A stretch of 41,490 nucleotides of DNA, from assembly GCA_016789005.1 (NCBI GenBank), contig JAEURA010000029.1, positions 1 to 41,490 of the forward strand. The letters are read 5' to 3'. Numbering within the stretch: the first letter of the stretch is position 1; each line of letters starts with the position of its first letter. Of the stretch, positions 8,420 through 17,726 are shown piece by piece. This DNA is from Anaerolineae bacterium (GTDB lineage Bacteria; Chloroflexota; Anaerolineae; Aggregatilineales; Phototrophicaceae). The notes beneath the pieces are model-generated. The model was not told the DNA's origin. It saw only the letters and a list, made by a program, of their open reading frames with translations, and searched no databases. The position numbers and the translations under genes are program-made.

Positions 8420-9865
8420 ATGGCATCCAGAAAAGACAAATACTGCCTCGTCAGCCTGGGCTGCGCCAAGAACACGGTGGACAGCGAGAGTATGGCGCAG
8501 GTGCTCAACCGCCAGGGCATGAAAGCCGTTGGCGCGCCGGAGCAGGCGGAAGTGATCATCGTCAACACCTGCGGGTTCATCGACGCCGCCAAGCAGGAAT
8601 CGATTGACACACTGCGCGAGCTGATCGAAGCGCGGCGTAAGGGGCAGTACGTGATCGCGGCGGGCTGCCTGTCGCAGCGCTATGGGTCCGACCTGGTGGA
8701 AGAGCTGCCGGGGTTGGACGGCGTGATCGGCACGCGCCGCTGGATGGACATCTTTGATCTGGTCACGCGGGTGCGCCAGCGCAAACACCCGGAGCCACTC
8801 TACCATCTGCCGACCGACGCCGAGACTGTCGGACGCGACGAGGGACAGGTGCTGCGCGTCGCGCAGCAGGGAGCGAGCGCTTATCTGAAGATCGCCGATG
8901 GCTGCCGCCGCCCCTGTGCGTTCTGCGCTATCCCCAAGATCAAGGGCACGGCGGTCAGCCGCCCAATCGCCAGCATCGTCGCCGAAGCGAAGGCGCTTCA
9001 GGCTGCGGGCGTGAAAGAGCTGATCCTGATCGCTCAGGACACCACCGACTACGGCTATGACCTGGGGTTGAAGGATGGCTTGGCGCACCTGCTGGATGCT
9101 ATCGTCCGCGAAGCGCCGGAAATTCCCTGGATTCGCGTCATGTACGCCTATCCGGGCTACGTCACACCGCCGCTGATCGAGACGATGGCGAAGCACCCGC
9201 AGATCCTGCGCTACCTGGATATGCCGCTTCAGCACGGACATCGCGAGACCCTCAAGCGCATGAAACGTCCGGCGAAGGTCGAATGGGTTTACGAGACGCT
9301 GGCGTCGATGCGCGCCGCCATGCCCGATCTGACGGTGCGCACGACCTTCATCGTCGGCTATCCGGGCGAGACGGACGAGGAATTCAACACGCTCCTTCAG
9401 TTCGTGCGCGACCTGGAATTCGACCGGGTCGGCGCGTTCAAGTACAGCTATGAGATCGGCACGCCCAGCGCGCTGCTGCCGGACCAGGTCCCCGACGAGG
9501 TGAAGGATGCCCGCTGGAACGCCCTGATGGAGACGCAGCAGGCGATCAGCCTGAAGAAGAACCAGTCCTACGTCGGCAAGACGCTGTCGGTGCTGGTCGA
9601 TGGCTATGGCGACGCCGAAGACGAAGACGGCAACCTGCTGGATACCAGGCTCAGCCTGGGGCGCAGCTATCGCGATGCTCCGGAGATCGATGGCTACGTC
9701 ATCGTCGAGGGCGAGCTGCCGGTCGGCGAAATCGTGCCGGTGCGCATCACCGGGGCGACCACCTACGACCTGTTCGCCACCGTCGAGACCGGGGCGCCGA
9801 TCATCATCGAACCGGGCAAGGTCTACAGCGCGGGCATGCTGCCGGAGCGCCGCGCCCCGCAGTAG
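8420..9865 (+). CDS. rimO: Ribosomal protein uS12 methylthiotransferase
   Basis: This 481-residue radical-SAM enzyme methylthiolates an Asp of ribosomal protein uS12. The N-terminal MTTase domain has CLVSLGCAKNTVDSE, IVNTCGFIDAAKQE and AAGCLSQRYG, whose cysteines ligate the auxiliary iron-sulfur cluster. The radical-SAM motif is GCRRPCAFCAIP (CxxxCxxC). MYAYPGYVTPPLIETM and DMPLQHG follow, and FIVGYPGETDEEF is typical of the core. The last ~70 residues are a TRAM domain. The SLGCAKN-VDSE and CAFCAIP forms place it with RimO, not with the tRNA enzyme MiaB. It follows the RodZ-like gene closely. The last codons are separated from the ABC transporter genes by about 110 bases. Confidence 0.95.
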   Translation: MASRKDKYCLVSLGCAKNTVDSESMAQVLNRQGMKAVGAPEQAEVIIVNTCGFIDAAKQESIDTLRELIEARRKGQYVIAAGCLSQRYGSDLVEELPGLDGVIGTRRWMDIFDLVTRVRQRKHPEPLYHLPTDAETVGRDEGQVLRVAQQGASAYLKIADGCRRPCAFCAIPKIKGTAVSRPIASIVAEAKALQAAGVKELILIAQDTTDYGYDLGLKDGLAHLLDAIVREAPEIPWIRVMYAYPGYVTPPLIETMAKHPQILRYLDMPLQHGHRETLKRMKRPAKVEWVYETLASMRAAMPDLTVRTTFIVGYPGETDEEFNTLLQFVRDLEFDRVGAFKYSYEIGTPSALLPDQVPDEVKDARWNALMETQQAISLKKNQSYVGKTLSVLVDGYGDAEDEDGNLLDTRLSLGRSYRDAPEIDGYVIVEGELPVGEIVPVRITGATTYDLFATVETGAPIIIEPGKVYSAGMLPERRAPQ

Positions 9866-9973
9866 TGGGAAGTCTTGAACTCGCCTTAAAACAGATGCGG
9901 ACAAACCGTTAAATTGGCGATCATCTTGCCGCACTACGCTTCGTAGGTTGATTTTCGACTGACGAAGTGCGGA

Positions 9974-10966
9974 ATGCAAACCATGCAAGATGATCTGCAC
10001 ATTTCGGCGTCACTGCCCGCTGCACCTTCGTCGTCGGCATCGACGAACACAGTCCATCTGCGCGCTTTGCGCCGCTGGTGGGTGCGCCCTCGAACGCGCG
10101 ACCTGTTCATCGCGCTGCTCTATTGCAGCCCGGCGCTGCTGGTCTTCGGTTTGTTCACTTACCTGCCGTTCTTTCGTGCTGTCTTCCTCAGCCTCAATGT
10201 CACGAACCAGGCGGGTCAGGCGGTTGCCTTCAACGGGCTTGCTTACTACCTGCGCATCCTGAACCTGGACGGCAGCGGTCGCACTGAGTACCTGAACAGT
10301 ATCGGCACGAGCTTTGGTTTCATGCTCATGGTAGTGCCGCCCGTCACCGTGATCAGCCTGGGGCTTGCGCTGCTTTCCACCGTGAAGGTGCGCGGCATCC
10401 AGATATTTCGGACGATATTCACCGGCAGTATCGCCATATCGCTGGCAAGCGCTGGCGTCATCTGGTCTCTGCTTTACAACCCGGCGACCAAGGCGACCGC
10501 CTGGCTGGTGGACCTGCTGCAAATACCGACGCCAAGCCTGCTCGGCTATGGACCGGCGGCGATTCCTGCTGTAGCCGCGATGACCGTGTGGTCGGGAATT
10601 GGCTTCAATTTCATCTTAGCCCTTGCCGGCATTCAGGCAATTCCCCACGACCTCTACGAGACCGCCTCGATTGATGGGGCAGGACGTTGGGCGCGCTTCC
10701 GCCACATCACGCTTCCACTGCTCTCGCCGACCCTGCTCTTCCTGGTCATTATCGGCAGCATTGGCTCCCTTCAGGCTTTCACCCAGTTTCACCTGCTCAT
10801 GCCCGACGCGCCAAACACTGTCTTCGTCTATCTGACGTACCGCGCATTCTGGTATGACAACCGCTATGGTCTTGCCGCTGCAATGTCGATTGTTCTCTTC
10901 GCCATCCTCGTCGCGCTGACAATCCTCCAGTACCGCACGCTGGATAGAAGGGTGCACTACCATTGA
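9974..10966 (+). CDS. Sugar ABC transporter permease, MalF/UgpA type
   Basis: This 330-residue inner-membrane protein has about six membrane helices (e.g. LFIALLYCSPALLVFGLFTY near residue 45 and FGFMLMVVPPVTVISLGLAL). The ABC-2 sugar permease loop that meets the ATPase is visible as DLYETASIDGAGRWARFRHI followed by LPLLSP (the EAA motif, about residues 224-248). It should pair with the next permease to form the channel. ATG at 9974 is used, but ATG at 9983 is equally possible and neither has a good ribosome-binding site; an imperfect inverted repeat (9929-9972) lies right before them. The stop codon overlaps the TTG start of the next gene, so translation is coupled. Confidence 0.9.
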   Translation: MQTMQDDLHISASLPAAPSSSASTNTVHLRALRRWWVRPRTRDLFIALLYCSPALLVFGLFTYLPFFRAVFLSLNVTNQAGQAVAFNGLAYYLRILNLDGSGRTEYLNSIGTSFGFMLMVVPPVTVISLGLALLSTVKVRGIQIFRTIFTGSIAISLASAGVIWSLLYNPATKATAWLVDLLQIPTPSLLGYGPAAIPAVAAMTVWSGIGFNFILALAGIQAIPHDLYETASIDGAGRWARFRHITLPLLSPTLLFLVIIGSIGSLQAFTQFHLLMPDAPNTVFVYLTYRAFWYDNRYGLAAAMSIVLFAILVALTILQYRTLDRRVHYH

Positions 10967-11811
10967 ACGCCTACGCCGGGGTACGCCAGAGCCGCATTCC
11001 GTATTTCGCGATGGTCTATGGGCTGCTCATCCTGACTTCGCTGATTCTCCTGTCGCCGCTGCTCTTCTCGCTGTCGCTGGCGCTTCAGGGACCGACGATC
11101 TCGCCATCGCTGCTGCCGCCCGACCTTTCGAAACTCGACTGGGGTATCTTCCTGTCCGTGTTTCAGGACGAACCGCTGATTGCCCGGTGGATTCTGAACT
11201 CGTTCGTCGTCGCCACAGGCGTGACCCTCGGCGTGATCTTCACGTCGTCGCTGTTCGCGTATGCGCTTGCCTACTTCAACTTCCCAGGCAAGACCCTGCT
11301 GCTGTTCGTCGCGCTCGGCTCGCTGATGATCCCCTTCGAAGCGACGCTGATCGCCAACTACCTGCTGATCGCCGAATGGAAGTGGATGAATACCTATCAG
11401 GGATTGATCCTGCCGTTCGTCGCCAGCGGCTTCGGTATTTTCCTGATGCGCCAGTACTTTCTGACGCTTCCGCGCGAATTATACGATGCGGCGATGGTTG
11501 ACGGATGCAACCGCTTTCGCTATCTGTGGCTGGTTCTTGTGCCGCTTTCGCGTCCGGCAATCGCGACGCTGGCTGTCTACACATTCCTCAATACCTGGAA
11601 CCAGTTCTACTGGCCCCTGCTGATCACCAACACCAACGAGTGGCGCACGACTCAGGTCGGCATCACGATTTTCCGAAGTTTCGAGGGTGGGGCGGTCTTC
11701 AATACCCAGATGGCGGCGACGTTGATCGTCATGCTGCCCACACTGCTGTTGCTAATCCTTGGGCAGCGCCAGTTGGTCAGCGGTCTGACCTCGGGCGCGC
11801 TCAAAGGCTAG
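10963..11811 (+). CDS. Sugar ABC transporter permease, MalG/UgpE type
   Basis: This 282-residue protein is the second permease. Its start is TTG within TTGA, overlapping the stop of the previous gene by four bases, a classic coupled junction. Six helices are evident, including MVYGLLILTSLILLSPLLFS and TLLLFVALGSLMIPFEATLI. The EAA loop is ELYDAAMVDGCNRFRYLWLV followed by LVPLSRP (about residues 172-198). NTWNQFYWPLLIT and LVSGLTSGALKG at the C-terminus match the UgpE/AraQ group. It works with the UgpA-type permease and the binding protein downstream; the ATPase must be encoded elsewhere. Confidence 0.9.
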   Translation: MNAYAGVRQSRIPYFAMVYGLLILTSLILLSPLLFSLSLALQGPTISPSLLPPDLSKLDWGIFLSVFQDEPLIARWILNSFVVATGVTLGVIFTSSLFAYALAYFNFPGKTLLLFVALGSLMIPFEATLIANYLLIAEWKWMNTYQGLILPFVASGFGIFLMRQYFLTLPRELYDAAMVDGCNRFRYLWLVLVPLSRPAIATLAVYTFLNTWNQFYWPLLITNTNEWRTTQVGITIFRSFEGGAVFNTQMAATLIVMLPTLLLLILGQRQLVSGLTSGALKG

Positions 11812-11864
11812 CGTGCGCTGCATTGCGCGAGTCTGTCTTTCGGTCTGTTCCTAAGGAGAACTGA

Positions 11865-13280
11865 ATGAAGAAGGCTACCGTTTTCGCCCTGGCGATGCTG
11901 CTCGTCGCAGTCGCCGCATTGACCTTCGTGTCTGGTTCCACAACGGCGCTTGCCCAAGCGCCTACGATCACCCCAGTACCTCCCGTGCCGAAGCCAGAAG
12001 GCGCTGTCGAAATCACCTTCTGGTATGGTCTGGGCGGCAATCTGGGAAATGTCGTTCAGGAAGTGGTCAATAAGTACAACAGCAGCCAGAGCACCTACTA
12101 CGTGAATGCGGTTTTTCAGTCCAGCTACGACGACACGATCAATACCATCAACGCCGGCTTGGCGAGCGGAAACCTGCCGAACCTTGCCCAGATCTTCGAA
12201 GCGGGCAGCCAGCGCATGATCGACACCGGTCGCACGATCCCCGTTCAGCAGTTCTTCGAGCGCGACGGCATGATGGACGTGATCGACGATATGGAACCGG
12301 CGGTGCGCGCCAACTACCAGATCGGCGGCACGCTGTGGTCTGCCCCGTTCAATTCCTCGACCGCCATGCTCTACATCGATCGTGCTGCCGCCGCCGCTGC
12401 CGGCATCAACCCGGATGAGCCGATGGTCACCTTCGATCAGGTGGCTGACTATGCCCGCGCCCTGACCGTCAAGGATGCCAACGGCAACACCACCCGCTAC
12501 GGCATGGGCATTTACGGCGAAGGCTGGTTCCTGGAACAGATTCACGCCGTCCACGACGCCTTCATGGGTACGCCGAACAACGGACGCGCCGGCGAGCGCA
12601 TGACCGAATACACCTACAACGACGCTGTCGGCGTTCAGTGGGTCGAATTCCTCAAGGGTTTGGTCGATGAAGGCGTCGCCGTCTACTATGGGCAGGCGGG
12701 CGCAGGACAGACCGCTTCCGCCTCGGCTTTCGCCAACGGCGAAGTCGCTATGCACTGGGCGAGCATCGCTTCTCTGCGCGGCTTGCTTTCCGCGGCGGAG
12801 AGCGCCGGTAAAGGTGTCGAAGTCGGCGTGCTTTACCTTCCGCGCAATGAAGGCGTGACCGGCAAGACTATCGTCGGCGGCGCGTCGCTGTGGATCACCG
12901 ATGTCGGCACGACCGACCAGCAGGAAGGCGCCTGGGATTTCATCAAGTTCGCGCTGACCCCCGAGATTCAGGCATTCTGGTCGGTCAACACCGGCTACAT
13001 CCCGGTCCGCATGGCTGCCTACGAACAGGCGGAAATGCAGGCTGGTCTTGAGCAGTATCCGCAGTTCCAGGTTGCACTCAATCAGCTTCGTCTTACCGGC
13101 ATCACCGACGCCAACACCGCCCACGTTTCGGGCATCTTCGTACCCTACCGCACGCACTACGTAGCAGCATTTGACCAGTACTTCACGGGCGGCTATGCCT
13201 CGGCTCAGGAAGCCCTGGATGCGGCGGTGGCGACCTCGAACGAGCTGCTTGCGGAATATAACCTGACCGTCGGCGGCTAG
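11865..13280 (+). CDS. ABC transporter sugar-binding protein, UgpB-like (family 1)
   Basis: This 471-residue exported binding protein has a signal peptide (MKKATVFALAMLLVAVAALT, cut near ALAQA); no lipobox Cys is seen. A Pro/Thr linker precedes the mature domain. ITFWYGLGGNLGNVVQEVV, then LASGNLPNLAQIFEAGSQRM and APFNSSTAMLYIDR match the glycerol-3-phosphate binding protein UgpB layout closely. VGGASLWITDVGT and QEGAWDFIKFALTPEIQAFW close the second lobe. AAGGAGAA lies just before the ATG. The ligand may be glycerol-3-phosphate, a glycerophosphodiester or a sugar; the sequence does not decide. It closes the permease operon, reversing the common ugpBAE order. Confidence 0.9.
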   Translation: MKKATVFALAMLLVAVAALTFVSGSTTALAQAPTITPVPPVPKPEGAVEITFWYGLGGNLGNVVQEVVNKYNSSQSTYYVNAVFQSSYDDTINTINAGLASGNLPNLAQIFEAGSQRMIDTGRTIPVQQFFERDGMMDVIDDMEPAVRANYQIGGTLWSAPFNSSTAMLYIDRAAAAAAGINPDEPMVTFDQVADYARALTVKDANGNTTRYGMGIYGEGWFLEQIHAVHDAFMGTPNNGRAGERMTEYTYNDAVGVQWVEFLKGLVDEGVAVYYGQAGAGQTASASAFANGEVAMHWASIASLRGLLSAAESAGKGVEVGVLYLPRNEGVTGKTIVGGASLWITDVGTTDQQEGAWDFIKFALTPEIQAFWSVNTGYIPVRMAAYEQAEMQAGLEQYPQFQVALNQLRLTGITDANTAHVSGIFVPYRTHYVAAFDQYFTGGYASAQEALDAAVATSNELLAEYNLTVGG

Positions 13281-13306
13281 TCAGCACGCGGTACAATGCA
13301 CTATCT

Positions 13307-13340
13307 GAACGAGGCATGATCTGATGAGCATGCCTCGTTC
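13307..13340 (+). terminator. Strong hairpin between the binding-protein gene and the DUF1868 gene
   Basis: GAACGAGGCATG (13307-13318) pairs perfectly with CATGCCTCGTTC (13329-13340) around a 10-base loop. No T-run follows, so it may be a weak terminator, an mRNA-stabilising 3' stem for the abundant binding-protein message, or a leader element for the next gene. A TACAAT at 13292-13297 sits just before it. Confidence 0.5.
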
Positions 13341-13369
13341 TCATCCCGGTTCCAACGAGGGAGATACCC

Positions 13370-14059
13370 GTGTCCGACCAGTACACCTATCACGTTGGCG
13401 AGAAGTTCAACGAAGATGGTTCGCCCCGGTCCTACCCCGGCGTGACTATCATCTGCTTCCCCGACCCCGCCAGCTCGATCTATCGGGCGGGCGAGGCGCT
13501 GCAAGCCGAATTGAGCGCGCTGCCTTTTGCTCACAAGTTTGGTCTGCTGCCGCCGTCGAGCTTTCATATGACCGTCTTTTCGCTGATCTGCGAGCCGCGC
13601 CGGACACCTGAGGAATGGTCCTCACGCCTGCCGCTCGACGCGCCGCTGTCACAGGTTGACCAGTTTTTCATCGACACTGTTCCGCTGGTTCCCGCGCCGG
13701 ACAACTTCCGCATGGTCATGACTTTTCTCGGCGGTTGGGGGCTGAGTTTCCGGCTCAGCCCGGCTGACGAGGAGACCTACACGGGGCTGCGCAATTACCG
13801 CCGAGACCTCTCCCTGGCGACGGGCGTGCGCTACCCGGACCACGACGCCTACGAATTCCACCTGACGCTGGCGTACCAGATCATCCACCTCAACGAGGAT
13901 GAGCGCCGCATCTATGCCGAACTGCGCCGCCGTCGGGGCGATGAATTGCGCGGCGAAATCGGCGTGGTCAACACAGGGAAGCCCGTCCTGACGTTTTTCG
14001 AGGATATGACCGCCTTTGTCGCCGTTGAGGAACGGCTGGCGCTCCCCTCGCGGCGTTAA
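13370..14059 (+). CDS. DUF1868-like protein of the 2H phosphoesterase superfamily
   Basis: This 229-residue cytosolic protein starts at GTG 13370 with GGGAG upstream. Two H-x-T motifs, SSFHMTVF (about residue 65) and YEFHLTLAYQ (about residue 165), are spaced as in the 2H superfamily (2'-5' RNA ligase / cyclic phosphodiesterase), where the two His-Thr pairs form the active site. The N-terminal GVTIICFPDPASSIYR and the overall spacing agree with the DUF1868 branch. Relatives act on 2',3'-cyclic or 2'-5' linked nucleotides; the substrate here is unknown. The next gene, 88 bases on, is a DUF4037 nucleotidyltransferase-like gene, so both may deal with nucleotide chemistry, though they are not tightly linked. 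Confidence 0.75.
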   Translation: MSDQYTYHVGEKFNEDGSPRSYPGVTIICFPDPASSIYRAGEALQAELSALPFAHKFGLLPPSSFHMTVFSLICEPRRTPEEWSSRLPLDAPLSQVDQFFIDTVPLVPAPDNFRMVMTFLGGWGLSFRLSPADEETYTGLRNYRRDLSLATGVRYPDHDAYEFHLTLAYQIIHLNEDERRIYAELRRRRGDELRGEIGVVNTGKPVLTFFEDMTAFVAVEERLALPSRR

Positions 14060-14147
14060 GCGCGCTCACAAATGGTAGTTGCCGGGTGATATACTGAATA
14101 CTCTGTCGGAATGCCCCGGCGCCCCACGTCCGGGAAATGGACCCGCA

Positions 14148-15248
14148 ATGGCAGTCTTCATCCCCGGAATCGAACTCAGCCGCCGCCTCTACCTTGAGGC
14201 GGTTCGCCCGATCCTCGACCGCCATTTCCCTGATCTGCCGCACGCCGCCGCACATGTGGGCAGCGGCAGCGATGTCCTCGGCTACGACACCGAGATGTCG
14301 TCCGATCACTTCTGGGGTCTGGCGGTGCATCTCTTCCTGCGCACCGCCGACGCCGACCTGAAGGATGCCATCCACCGGCTGATGGGCGAGGAACTGCCGT
14401 TGGAGATCGCCGGCTACCCGGTCGGCTACGGCGATTCTGAGGCAGAGGCGGGCATGGATGTGATGCGCCGGACATCCGCGCGACCGCTGCGCCACCACGT
14501 CTGGGCGATGACCGTCGAGGCGTTCCTGGAAAACACGCTTCACTGGACGCCCGGCGAAGGGCTGACCGCCGCCGACTGGCTGTCCTTTCCGCAGCAGAAC
14601 CTGCTGGAGGTCACGGCAGGCGCGGTCCACTTCGACGGCGTTGGCGAGATTACCTCCATGCGCGACCGGCTTGCCTGGTATCCGCATGATGTGTGGTTGT
14701 ACCTGATGGCGTGCGGCTGGCAGCGCATCGGGCAGGAGGAACATCTGATGCCGCGCGCCGGGTACGTCGGAGACGAACTCGGATCGGCGCTGATCGGTTC
14801 CCGGCTGGTCCGCGACGTGATGTCCCTGTGCTTTCTGATGGAACGCCGTTATGCCCCGTATCCCAAGTGGTTTGGGACGGCGTTTGCGCGGCTGTCGTGC
14901 GCGGGGGAGATGACCCCGCTCCTGCGGCGGGCGCAGGGCGCGGCGACCTGGCAGGAACGCGAACAGGCGCTCGGCGAGGCATTTTCGGCGCTGGCACGCC
15001 GTCACAACCGGCTCGGCGTCACGCCGCCGCTGCCGGAAAACCCGTCACCGTTCTTTGGCAGACCCTTCCAGGTCATTCACGGCAGCGATTTTGCCGCTGC
15101 GCTGCTGGCAGCGATCACCGATCCTGAGGTGCAGGGCATCGCCTCTCGCGGGCGCATCGGCAGCATCGATCAGTTCAGCGACAGCACCGACCTCCACGAG
15201 GCAGGACATCTGCGGAGCGTAGTACGACAGCTTTACAACATGCTATAA
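14148..15248 (+). CDS. DUF4037 nucleotidyltransferase-like protein
   Basis: The protein has 366 residues from ATG 14148; an upstream in-frame GTG at 14079 would add 23 unlikely residues. FIPGIELSRRLYLEAVRPIL at the N-terminus and HVGSGSDVLGYDTEMSSDHF near residue 40 match DUF4037, which is related to the minimal nucleotidyltransferase fold. In that fold a GS motif and a later D-x-D/E pair bind metal and nucleotide. Here the pair reads D-H-F, so the second acidic residue seems lost. The remainder is helical (VWLYLMACGWQRIGQEEHLM, LIGSRLVRDVMSLCFLMERR), as expected for the C-terminal DUF4037 domain. The function is unknown. Its TAA stop lies inside the -10 element of the sigma-factor gene. Confidence 0.75.
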   Translation: MAVFIPGIELSRRLYLEAVRPILDRHFPDLPHAAAHVGSGSDVLGYDTEMSSDHFWGLAVHLFLRTADADLKDAIHRLMGEELPLEIAGYPVGYGDSEAEAGMDVMRRTSARPLRHHVWAMTVEAFLENTLHWTPGEGLTAADWLSFPQQNLLEVTAGAVHFDGVGEITSMRDRLAWYPHDVWLYLMACGWQRIGQEEHLMPRAGYVGDELGSALIGSRLVRDVMSLCFLMERRYAPYPKWFGTAFARLSCAGEMTPLLRRAQGAATWQEREQALGEAFSALARRHNRLGVTPPLPENPSPFFGRPFQVIHGSDFAAALLAAITDPEVQGIASRGRIGSIDQFSDSTDLHEAGHLRSVVRQLYNML

Positions 15249-15249
15249 T
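15241..15249 (+). promoter_or_regulatory. Extended -10 promoter before the ECF sigma gene
   Basis: TGCTATAAT combines a perfect TATAAT (15244-15249) with the upstream TG of an extended -10, 48 bases before the sigma-factor ATG. No convincing -35 is seen. It overlaps the stop codon of the DUF4037 gene and probably drives the sigma/anti-sigma/rsmH operon. Confidence 0.55.
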
Positions 15250-15296
15250 GCCTACTATCCCATTCCACCGGCTTATAGCGCGATTCTGGCAGGGAC

Positions 15297-15857
15297 ATGA
15301 GCCTGAACCCGGTTGCCGAAGAAGCGGCTTTGATGCGGCGGATCATCGTGCGCGACCAGCGTGCCTTGTCCGACCTCTATGACCGCTTTGCCGGGCGGGT
15401 CTACGGCATGGCGATGCGCGTCCTGGACGATGCTGCCCTGGCGGAAGAAGTTACCCAGGACACGTTCCTCAAGGTGTGGGATCAGGCGGAGCGCTGGAAC
15501 GCCGAGCGCGGCAAGCTGTCCACCTGGCTGCTCACCCTGGCGCGCTACACGGCGATTGACCGACTGCGCCGTGAACGCCGGCAGACGCCATTCCATCCCC
15601 TCGATGTCGATGAACTGGCGAACCTGATCGGCAGTGACAGCCCGGTCGATCAGGCAGAATGGTTGAGCGGCGAGGCGCTCGGCAGACTGATTCCGCAGCT
15701 TCCCCGTGAGCAGGTCGAAGTCATCGAACTGGCGTTTTTCAAAGGCATGTCGCACAGCGAGATCGCGGCGCATCTTAGCCAACCGCTTGGGACGGTCAAA
15801 AGCCGCATCCGCCAGGGGTTGATCACGCTGCGGGCATTGTGGATGCGTTACGGATAA
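15297..15857 (+). CDS. ECF-type RNA polymerase sigma factor
   Basis: This 186-residue protein contains only sigma regions 2 and 4, as in the extracytoplasmic function group. Region 2 covers LSDLYDRFAGRVYGMAMRVL, EVTQDTFLKVWDQAERWN and STWLLTLARYTAIDRLRR (about residues 22-100), for core binding and -10 recognition. Region 4 covers LPREQVEVIELAFFKGMSHS and AAHLSQPLGTVKSRI (about residues 133-175), the HTH that reads the -35. The next gene is a matching RskA-like anti-sigma factor, so this resembles the SigK/RskA arrangement. Both sit directly ahead of rsmH and the rest of the dcw cluster. The signal and regulon cannot be read from sequence. Confidence 0.92.
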   Translation: MSLNPVAEEAALMRRIIVRDQRALSDLYDRFAGRVYGMAMRVLDDAALAEEVTQDTFLKVWDQAERWNAERGKLSTWLLTLARYTAIDRLRRERRQTPFHPLDVDELANLIGSDSPVDQAEWLSGEALGRLIPQLPREQVEVIELAFFKGMSHSEIAAHLSQPLGTVKSRIRQGLITLRALWMRYG

Positions 15858-15966
15858 GGTAAGTCGCGGCAGGGCGTCCGATTCAATTCAATCTGTGAGC
15901 CGGCGCGCCGACGAATACAATAGAGGAAAGGACCAGCCTGTCGAAAGGGCGGGACGAGAGCAGTCG

Positions 15967-16797
15967 ATGAGCGGCACACGCAGCACAGGCATGGAGACAC
16001 CGGGCAAGGATTGCGACGAACTGCGCGATCTGCTGCCGGCGGTTGCCTTTGGCACGGCGACGCCGGAAGAGCGCGCCCGTGTTCGCCTGCTGATGTCCCG
16101 CTGCCCGGAGGCAGCGCGCGAACTGGCGGAACTGGCTGCCCTCGCCGGCGTGCTTGCCGAAAGTGCCGCGCCCGCTGCCCCTCCGCCGCGATTGAAGGCG
16201 CAGATGATGACCCGACTGGCGGAGCGCGAGGGCGTCGCCACCCTCCCCCGACAGGAGAAGCCAGTTCTGCCGCCGACTGCGCGCCCGCGCCGCCCCATCC
16301 TCGCCTGGGGGTTGGCTGCTGCCGCCGCGCTGCTGCTCCTGGCGACGAACCTCTTCTGGCTGGCGCAGCTAAGCGGCGTGCGCGGCGAGCTGAACGCCTC
16401 GCGCGAGCAGCTCACGCGGGCGCTCAACCGCAGCGACCGGGCGCTGGACTTCATGAGCGATCTCAACACGCAGCGCATCGGCTTGCAGTCGAACGACGCG
16501 CAGCTTGTGCCCCTCGCCACGCTGTACTGGAACCCCGAGACCAACGAGATCGCGCTGGTGACCGATCAGCTGCCGGCGCTTGACGGCGACTACACCTATC
16601 AGCTGTGGCTGATCGCCGACGGTCAGCCGCAGAGCGCCGGCGTCTTCAGTCCCGACGCGACCGGGTGGGCGTGGCTGACCTTCGGCGTCGATGCCTCGCT
16701 GACCGACTATCAGGCGTTGGGCATCTCGGTCGAACCGGCGGGCGGCAGCGAACAGCCGACGACCACGCCGCTGGCGCTCGGCGCGATCCCCGCCTGA
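15967..16797 (+). CDS. RskA-like membrane anti-sigma factor
   Basis: The protein has 276 residues from ATG 15967; an in-frame GTG at 15895 would add 24. The cytosolic head CDELRDLLPAVAFGTATPEE with SRCPEAARELAELAAL (residues ~17-60) resembles the anti-sigma domain, but the zinc-binding H-x3-C-x2-C motif is absent. One membrane helix follows (LAWGLAAAAALLLLATNLFW, about residues 112-131). A short coiled stretch leads to the extracytoplasmic RskA domain (YTYQLWLIADGQPQSAGVFS, ATGWAWLTF, YQALGISVEPAGGS). It should hold the ECF sigma factor at the membrane until a signal leads to proteolysis. Only 8 bases separate its stop from the rsmH start, so both belong to one transcript. Confidence 0.88.
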   Translation: MSGTRSTGMETPGKDCDELRDLLPAVAFGTATPEERARVRLLMSRCPEAARELAELAALAGVLAESAAPAAPPPRLKAQMMTRLAEREGVATLPRQEKPVLPPTARPRRPILAWGLAAAAALLLLATNLFWLAQLSGVRGELNASREQLTRALNRSDRALDFMSDLNTQRIGLQSNDAQLVPLATLYWNPETNEIALVTDQLPALDGDYTYQLWLIADGQPQSAGVFSPDATGWAWLTFGVDASLTDYQALGISVEPAGGSEQPTTTPLALGAIPA

Positions 16798-16805
16798 AGG
16801 CACTG

Positions 16806-17709
<904 letters not shown>

Positions 17710-17726
<17 letters not shown>

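Noticed and set aside
8399..10000. A 533-codon minus-strand frame
   Set aside because: It covers rimO on the opposite strand, is His/Arg/Asp/Gln-rich and has no domain or start signal.
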